A DNA stretch of 17,246 bases from Nanobdellota archaeon. GTDB taxonomy: Archaea > Nanobdellota > Nanobdellia > Woesearchaeales > GW2011-AR9. Below are positions 13,593-17,246 of the stretch, piece by piece (position 1 is the first letter of the stretch; each line of letters starts with the position of its first letter). The stretch is from NCBI GenBank assembly GCA_018812355.1, contig JAHJDQ010000134.1, positions 1-17,246 of the forward strand, read 5' to 3'. A program made the position numbers and the translations under genes. Below the pieces are notes generated by a model. That model was not told the origin of the DNA. It searched no databases and worked only from the letters and a program-made list of their open reading frames with translations.

Positions 13593-13602
13593 CGTTTATA
13601 AG
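13593..13602 (-). promoter_or_regulatory. TATA box for the small signal-peptide membrane protein
   Basis: CTTATAAACG on the minus strand is centred 26 nt before the ATG at 13572, in the 66-nt gap between the two paralogous membrane genes. Confidence 0.45.
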
Positions 13603-13638
13603 GATTTCGTAATAAGGAAAGTAAAAAAAAAAGAAAAA

Positions 13639-15018
13639 TTAAACTACCCATTTCTTTTTAATTTCATCTGCTAATTTAATTGTCTCACTAACAGCTATTT
13701 TTTCTTTATTTTTTGCTTCTTTAATATCCAACAAAAAACGGGATGAAGCGTAAAGTATTTTTTCACGCGCAGGAGAAACTTCAGCTAGCACATTCACTCC
13801 ACCAATTTTGTAATCACTCAAACCCGGGAATCCCGTATTATTTTTATCTAAAGCCATGGTTTCCGGAACTTTATTATACACCTTCTTGCAACTTTCGTAA
13901 ACAATCTGATTATTTTTTTCAATAATATCCAACATCTTTTTACATTCTTTAACTTCTTCAGAAACCGCTGCATACATTCCTAAGATTAATTTCTCTTTTT
14001 CCTCAATTGGCTTTCTCGTAGCATCAGTTATCCCTTTACTAATCATCTCTTTAATCAACCTTTCCATCTCAGTTACTTCTTTTCGTTGAGCTCGTTTCCA
14101 TTTATGGTGAATTTTAGTAACTTCTCCAAAGGAACTTTTTAAGTTTTGAAAAGCAAGATTCAAACTTTCTAAATGATGTTTACTATTCACTTTATGATTA
14201 TTGTTAATTTCTAAAAAAACAGCATTATAACTATCCCCTGCTTTTTCAGCTTCTTCTAGAATTTTAAACTCTTTCTCCGCCACCACCAAATCGCTTAATA
14301 TTCGAGTTTCTTCTCTCTTAGCATGCCTTAATTCTTTGCCTTTTTCTGTCAAGACAGTTTTTTGTTTGGCTTTGTCCCACAATCCTCTCACCCAATTAGG
14401 ATGATATTCAGAAGAGCCTCCCATATTTCCTAAGGCCTGCACTAAAGTAACCACACCAAGCACAATCATCACAGCAATTACCCACCAGATATAAGTATCA
14501 ACTGTATCCATCACATTAGCCATGTAAGAAGCAGTAACTCCGCTTGCTAAATTATCCATATGATTTTCCATTTGAATAAGAACAAAAGTGGTTAAAGCTA
14601 CTACTACAAACCTAATCCAATGATTATCTTTCAACATAAAATAACCGAAAAGCCCAAAAGCAATCGGCAAACCCAAAATAAGAAACGAAACAATCGTACC
14701 ATAACTTGTTGCCGCAGCAACTAAAATTGTCCCTGGTACAAAAATTGCCGAAATTAAAGAGATACAACCAGCAATAACAATACTAATGTTTTTTCCTAAT
14801 TTTAACAATTCCGCTGCTTTAAAGAGCAACGCAAAAATCATAATTAATAACAGAAAGCGAATAAACCCTTCCATCGCATCAATTTCTCCAACTCCCACAT
14901 CCGATAAAAACCCTAAAGTAAAAATGTCTTGCACAACATCCCCAACAGCTCCTAAAGCAAAACTAGATAAAAGAACCACAAAAATTAGCCCTATAAAAAA
15001 TAAATTTCCCCTTCTCAT
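13639..15018 (-). CDS. Multi-pass membrane protein with long cytoplasmic coiled-coil domain
   Basis: About 459 residues. An N-terminal signal peptide or anchor (RRGNLFFIGLIFVVLLSSFALGA) is followed by hydrophobic helices at about 51-72, 78-103, 106-129, 134-150 and 175-197. A soluble, strongly helical, Lys/Glu-rich domain of about 260 residues (200-459) follows, beginning near WVRGLWDKAKQK. The membrane half is paralogous to the 173-residue product downstream. The frame opens with GTG at 15027, but GAGGTG at 15030-15025 best serves ATG at 15018 (8-nt spacing) or 15021. GAAAGGTTTAAATA, nearly the same promoter block as at fic, lies at about 15070-15083. No family is recognised; a membrane complex formed with the two downstream products is inferred. 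Confidence 0.82.
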   Translation of the reverse strand: MRRGNLFFIGLIFVVLLSSFALGAVGDVVQDIFTLGFLSDVGVGEIDAMEGFIRFLLLIMIFALLFKAAELLKLGKNISIVIAGCISLISAIFVPGTILVAAATSYGTIVSFLILGLPIAFGLFGYFMLKDNHWIRFVVVALTTFVLIQMENHMDNLASGVTASYMANVMDTVDTYIWWVIAVMIVLGVVTLVQALGNMGGSSEYHPNWVRGLWDKAKQKTVLTEKGKELRHAKREETRILSDLVVAEKEFKILEEAEKAGDSYNAVFLEINNNHKVNSKHHLESLNLAFQNLKSSFGEVTKIHHKWKRAQRKEVTEMERLIKEMISKGITDATRKPIEEKEKLILGMYAAVSEEVKECKKMLDIIEKNNQIVYESCKKVYNKVPETMALDKNNTGFPGLSDYKIGGVNVLAEVSPAREKILYASSRFLLDIKEAKNKEKIAVSETIKLADEIKKKWVV

Positions 15019-15069
15019 CATAAACACCTCAGTTTTAAATTAATAATCATTAAAAGAATAAAATAAACC

Positions 15070-15083
15070 TATTTAAACCTTTC
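15070..15083 (-). promoter_or_regulatory. Promoter (BRE plus TATA) of the membrane-protein cassette
   Basis: Minus-strand GAAAGGTTTAAATA is identical to the same 14 nt in the fic promoter. The predicted start near 15048 leaves a 5' UTR of about 30 nt containing the GAGGTG ribosome binding site. Confidence 0.5.
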
Positions 15084-15113
15084 TCCACTCTAACATTTAA
15101 AATAGCCAGAAAA

Positions 15114-15123
15114 CTTTATAAAC
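15114..15123 (+). promoter_or_regulatory. TATA box for the S19e operon (leaderless)
   Basis: CTTTATAAAC is centred about 26 nt before the S19e ATG at 15146. No SD lies between them. Confidence 0.55.
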
Positions 15124-15145
15124 AACCTCCTAAAATATACCAAAC

Positions 15146-15586
15146 ATGACCCATATTTTAATCGTAAACCCAAATGAACTGGTTAATCAGGCTGCGACAG
15201 AGCTTAAAAAACAAAAATTAGTCGAACCATTAGAGTGGTCAAAATTTGTTAAGACCGGCCACCATAAAGAACGCCTGCCTGATAACGAAGATTGGTGGTA
15301 CTATCGAGCAGCCGCTATCTTAAGATCAATCGCGAGATTAGGTCCAGTTGGTACATCAAAATTAAGAACTAAATATGGCGGTAAAAAGAACCGCGGCCAT
15401 AAACCAGAACATCGTTATCGAGCTTCCGGCTCTATCATCAGAAAAATTCTCCAACAATTAGAAAAAGCAGAACTGATTAAACAAACTGAAAAAGGCGTGC
15501 ACAAAGGCAGAGTACTTACTCCTAAAGGAACCTCCTTCCTAGATAAACTTGCGGTCCAGATTCATAAACAAGAAAGAAAACAATAA
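15146..15586 (+). CDS. rps19e: Ribosomal protein S19e (eS19)
   Basis: A 146-residue small-subunit ribosomal protein of archaea and eukaryotes, needed for 40S-type subunit maturation in eukaryotes. Conserved features are the EPLEWSKFVKTG segment, the signature DNEDWWYYRAAAILRSIA, the basic GPVGTSKLRTKYGG turn, and the winged-helix end with SGSIIRKILQQLEKAELI and GRVLTPKGTSFLD. A TATA box 26 nt upstream supports a leaderless start. Its stop overlaps the L39e start by 1 nt (TAATG), so the two are translationally coupled. In many archaea a PDCD5-type protein gene lies between S19e and L39e; it is absent here. Confidence 0.96.
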   Translation: MTHILIVNPNELVNQAATELKKQKLVEPLEWSKFVKTGHHKERLPDNEDWWYYRAAAILRSIARLGPVGTSKLRTKYGGKKNRGHKPEHRYRASGSIIRKILQQLEKAELIKQTEKGVHKGRVLTPKGTSFLDKLAVQIHKQERKQ

Positions 15587-15759
15587 TGGCACGACACAAA
15601 CATCCTTCCAAAAAGAAACGCTTAATCAAACTTAACAAACAAACTAAGTGGGCGCCTTTCTGGACCGTCTTTAAAATTTATGGTAAGGGTCGAAGAGTTC
15701 ATCCGTCAAGACATACTGACGTTAAAAGATCATGGAGAAGAACAAAAACTAAAGCTTAA
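15586..15759 (+). CDS. rpl39e: Ribosomal protein L39e (eL39)
   Basis: A 57-residue, very basic protein of the large-subunit exit tunnel. The family pattern is clear: MARHKHPSKKKRLIKLNKQ, then WAPFWTVFK, and an arginine-rich end HTDVKRSWRRTKTKA. It is a few residues longer than the usual 50-51, owing to extra residues around GKGRRVHPSRHTD. The ATG overlaps the last base of the S19e stop codon. The L31e leader begins at its own stop, the GGAGG there overlapping the end of this gene. Confidence 0.92.
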   Translation: MARHKHPSKKKRLIKLNKQTKWAPFWTVFKIYGKGRRVHPSRHTDVKRSWRRTKTKA

Positions 15760-15854
15760 GGAGGTTAACAAAAAGTTAAATCATTGTGGGACTAAGCGAA
15801 CAAATGTGAGCGCATGTCGCACGTCTTTGAATGATAAACTTTTGTAAAGTTTAT
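15758..15854 (+). promoter_or_regulatory. Structured mRNA leader of L31e (copy B of the repeated element)
   Basis: GGAGG (15760-15764) directly follows the L39e stop but lies 90 nt before the L31e ATG, too far for normal SD use. AAAAGTT (15771-15777) plus ATCATT (15780-15785) can pair with AATGAT (15830-15835) plus AACTTTT (15837-15843). Inside are GGGACTAAGCGAA, a GCG/CGC hairpin (15810-15820) and TCTTTG, in the same order as copy A, with a 9-nt insertion after GCGAA. The alternative hairpin ATAAACTTT/AAAGTTTAT (15834-15854) abuts the ATG at 15855. The last 24 nt are identical to copy A. Here the element lies inside an operon, not behind a promoter. Confidence 0.7.
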
Positions 15855-16226
15855 ATGGCCAAAAAACAACCAGCAGTAGCAAAACTTGAACTAGAACGTG
15901 TTTATAATGTTCCGCTAAGAAAAGAATATCGTAAAGTTCCTCGTTGGAAAAAAACTAAGAAAGCTACTAAAGCGCTAAGAGAATTCTTACAAAAACATAT
16001 GAAATCAGATAATGTTAAACTAAGCACTGAAGTAAACGAAAAATTATGGCAACACGGCATTAAAAATCCCCCGCACCATATTAAGGTTAATGTTACTAAA
16101 GATAAAGAGGGCGTGGTAAGAGCCGAATTATTTGGCGTAAAAAAGAAAGTTCCAAAAGAAGCACCAAAGCAAAAAAGTAAATTAGCTGCTAAACTTGATG
16201 ATGTCAAAAAGAATCTTAGTAAATAA
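15855..16226 (+). CDS. rpl31e: Ribosomal protein L31e (eL31)
   Basis: A 123-residue large-subunit protein located near the exit tunnel. The core (LELERVYNVPLRKEYRKVPR, KATKALREFLQKHM, then VKLSTEVNEKLW and HHIKVNVTKD) is typical of archaeal L31e. The total length exceeds the usual 85-95 because of a C-terminal Lys-rich tail from about residue 93. The frame extends upstream to an ATG at 15831, but those codons are the leader hairpin shared with L35Ae, where the same bases are in a different frame. MAKKQPAV at 15855 is therefore the likely start. In many archaea eIF6 and L18a-like genes follow L31e; here they are replaced by the LAGLIDADG-type gene. Confidence 0.92.
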   Translation: MAKKQPAVAKLELERVYNVPLRKEYRKVPRWKKTKKATKALREFLQKHMKSDNVKLSTEVNEKLWQHGIKNPPHHIKVNVTKDKEGVVRAELFGVKKKVPKEAPKQKSKLAAKLDDVKKNLSK

Positions 16227-16381
16227 AAGTCTTGATTATCTAATTAAAAAAATAAAAGCCTTGTTTTCTAAAATTTTACGATAACATTTTAAACCTAAAA
16301 AGAGTTTAACTGCTAAATTATGATTTTCGTTTTAAAACCAAAATTATTTATGTAGTCGCACAAGAATTAAATCAATTTAAA

Positions 16382-17246
16382 ATGTTAAACAAAAAAATTA
16401 TGGAAAACAATATTTCAACAAATTTTGTTGAAATTAACAGAAAATTAGTATTTTTTAATGAGATAGTCCACCACGAAGAATATAAAAAGATTTATTCTTT
16501 AGAAAAACTATTGCTAGAGTTAAATAAGGAGATTAAAACTAATAGTGCAAGGCCTTTTCTCAATATTCCTACTAACATTTGTAAATGTAAAAACATAAAA
16601 CCAAAAGACATTATTATTGTTAGACTACACAAAAAGGATAAGATTTATGAGTTTATATCTAAAGTTTATGCCTGGGGGAAAATACATGTACCTAAAAAAA
16701 TCATAAGTTTACTTGAGATTAAAAATAATGAAAAAATAAAAATTCAGATTATTAAAGAAACAGAAAATACCAATTCAAATGAAACCATAAACTTAGTTAA
16801 TCTATTTAAAAAAAATAAAAAAATAAAAACAATAAAACGAGCTAACAATTTTGTAACAATTTATTCAGAAAAACAAACACCATTAACCATTCCTAACACT
16901 ATCACTATAAATCAAAAATTGGTTGAATTGTTCTTTTTAATCCATGGAGACGGGCATTATAAGACAAAATTATTTTTTGTAAACAAAAACCCACAGTTAC
17001 ATAAGTTTGTAATAAAACAATTTGAAAATGAATTAAAGATCCCAATGTCAATCTGGAGAGCTAGAGTAACAATCAATAAATTTGAAAATGAAGATTTAGC
17101 CAAGCATTATTGGAAAGAAAAAATAGGATTTATCAATGAACAATTTTATCCAAAAGTTTCAAAAACAAAATTCAACACATCAAAGTTTGGAAATTTAAGA
17201 ATTTGTATTGACTATTTGATTGTTGCTGAGTTTTTTCGATATTTAT
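16382..17246 (+). CDS. AbrB-like/LAGLIDADG-like protein, cut by the window end
   Basis: The frame is open from the ATG at 16382 (a second in-frame ATG is at 16400) to the end of the window, at least 288 residues. Residues 99-124 read GKIHVPKKIISLLEIKNNEK and onward, the pattern of an AbrB/SpoVT swapped-hairpin DNA-binding segment. A weaker similar stretch (FLNIPTNICKCKNIKPKDII) lies about 40 residues earlier. ELFFLIHGDGHYKTK, with D190, is one LAGLIDADG-type motif. A second motif may lie beyond the window. Composition is strongly AT- and Lys/Asn/Ile-rich compared with the ribosomal genes beside it, as in acquired DNA. ATTATTTATG near 16343-16352 may be the TATA box. It could be a homing endonuclease or a regulator derived from one. 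Confidence 0.7.
   Translation, partial: MLNKKIMENNISTNFVEINRKLVFFNEIVHHEEYKKIYSLEKLLLELNKEIKTNSARPFLNIPTNICKCKNIKPKDIIIVRLHKKDKIYEFISKVYAWGKIHVPKKIISLLEIKNNEKIKIQIIKETENTNSNETINLVNLFKKNKKIKTIKRANNFVTIYSEKQTPLTIPNTITINQKLVELFFLIHGDGHYKTKLFFVNKNPQLHKFVIKQFENELKIPMSIWRARVTINKFENEDLAKHYWKEKIGFINEQFYPKVSKTKFNTSKFGNLRICIDYLIVAEFFRYL

Noticed and set aside
15831..15854. N-terminal extension of L31e (MINFCKVY)
   Set aside because: These codons are the leader hairpin, identical before L35Ae, where they are in a different frame. L31e proteins begin near MAKKQPAV.
1..17246. CRISPR array or insertion sequence with transposase
   Set aside because: No regularly spaced direct repeats and no transposase-like ORF were found; the only mobile-type genes are the two LAGLIDADG-like ones.

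Overview
The window is AT-rich archaeal DNA, most likely from a DPANN-type archaeon (Woesearchaeota/Pacearchaeota-like; the lineage is inferred). Archaeal markers are the ribosomal proteins L35Ae, S19e, L39e and L31e, a group II thermosome subunit, type-2 methionine aminopeptidase, HerA, a presenilin-like protease, and tRNA-His genes with an encoded G-1:C73 pair and no encoded CCA. TATA boxes of the TTTAAATA or CTATATAAAC type lie about 26 nt before the start codon of map, the lipid-enzyme fusion, the presenilin homologue, fic, the signal-peptide membrane protein and S19e, so leaderless mRNA appears to be the local default. Genes that do use a Shine-Dalgarno (SD) sequence (hisS, thermosome, first LAGLIDADG gene) have GGAGG 8-9 nt before the start.

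Layout. Positions 1-1000 (+): the tail of an unknown gene, then map. Positions 986-4031 (-): a 55-residue membrane protein overlapping hisS, hisS, a small frameshifted gene, two different tRNA-His(GUG) genes, and a LAGLIDADG endonuclease-like gene whose stop codon lies inside the second tRNA. Positions 4056-4399: no gene, but several hairpins. Positions 4400-7527 (-): a CDP-alcohol phosphatidyltransferase fused to a lipid kinase, and the thermosome. Positions 7757-8563 (+): a metallo-beta-lactamase-fold protein. Positions 8558-11983 (-): presenilin-like protease, HerA-like ATPase and a Fic protein. Positions 12166-12420 (+): L35Ae. Positions 12423-15018 (-): three uncharacterised membrane/coiled-coil proteins, two of them paralogous. 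Positions 15146-16226 (+): S19e-L39e-L31e operon. Positions 16382 to the end (+): a protein with AbrB-like segments and one LAGLIDADG-like motif, cut by the window.

The strongest candidate for something new is a repeated RNA leader. L35Ae and L31e, about 3.7 kb apart and in different transcription units, are each preceded by a related element of about 80-95 nt. It begins with GGAGG, contains conserved blocks, and ends in an identical 24-nt block that reaches the start codon. That block can pair either with the 5' arm of the element or with itself as a 9-bp hairpin touching the start codon, which is the layout of a translational switch. Other points of interest are a GGGGT-type operator candidate shared by the fic and thermosome promoters, two dissimilar tRNA-His genes beside hisS, a palindromic insertion inside hisS, and the membrane-protein cassette at 12.4-15.0 kb.
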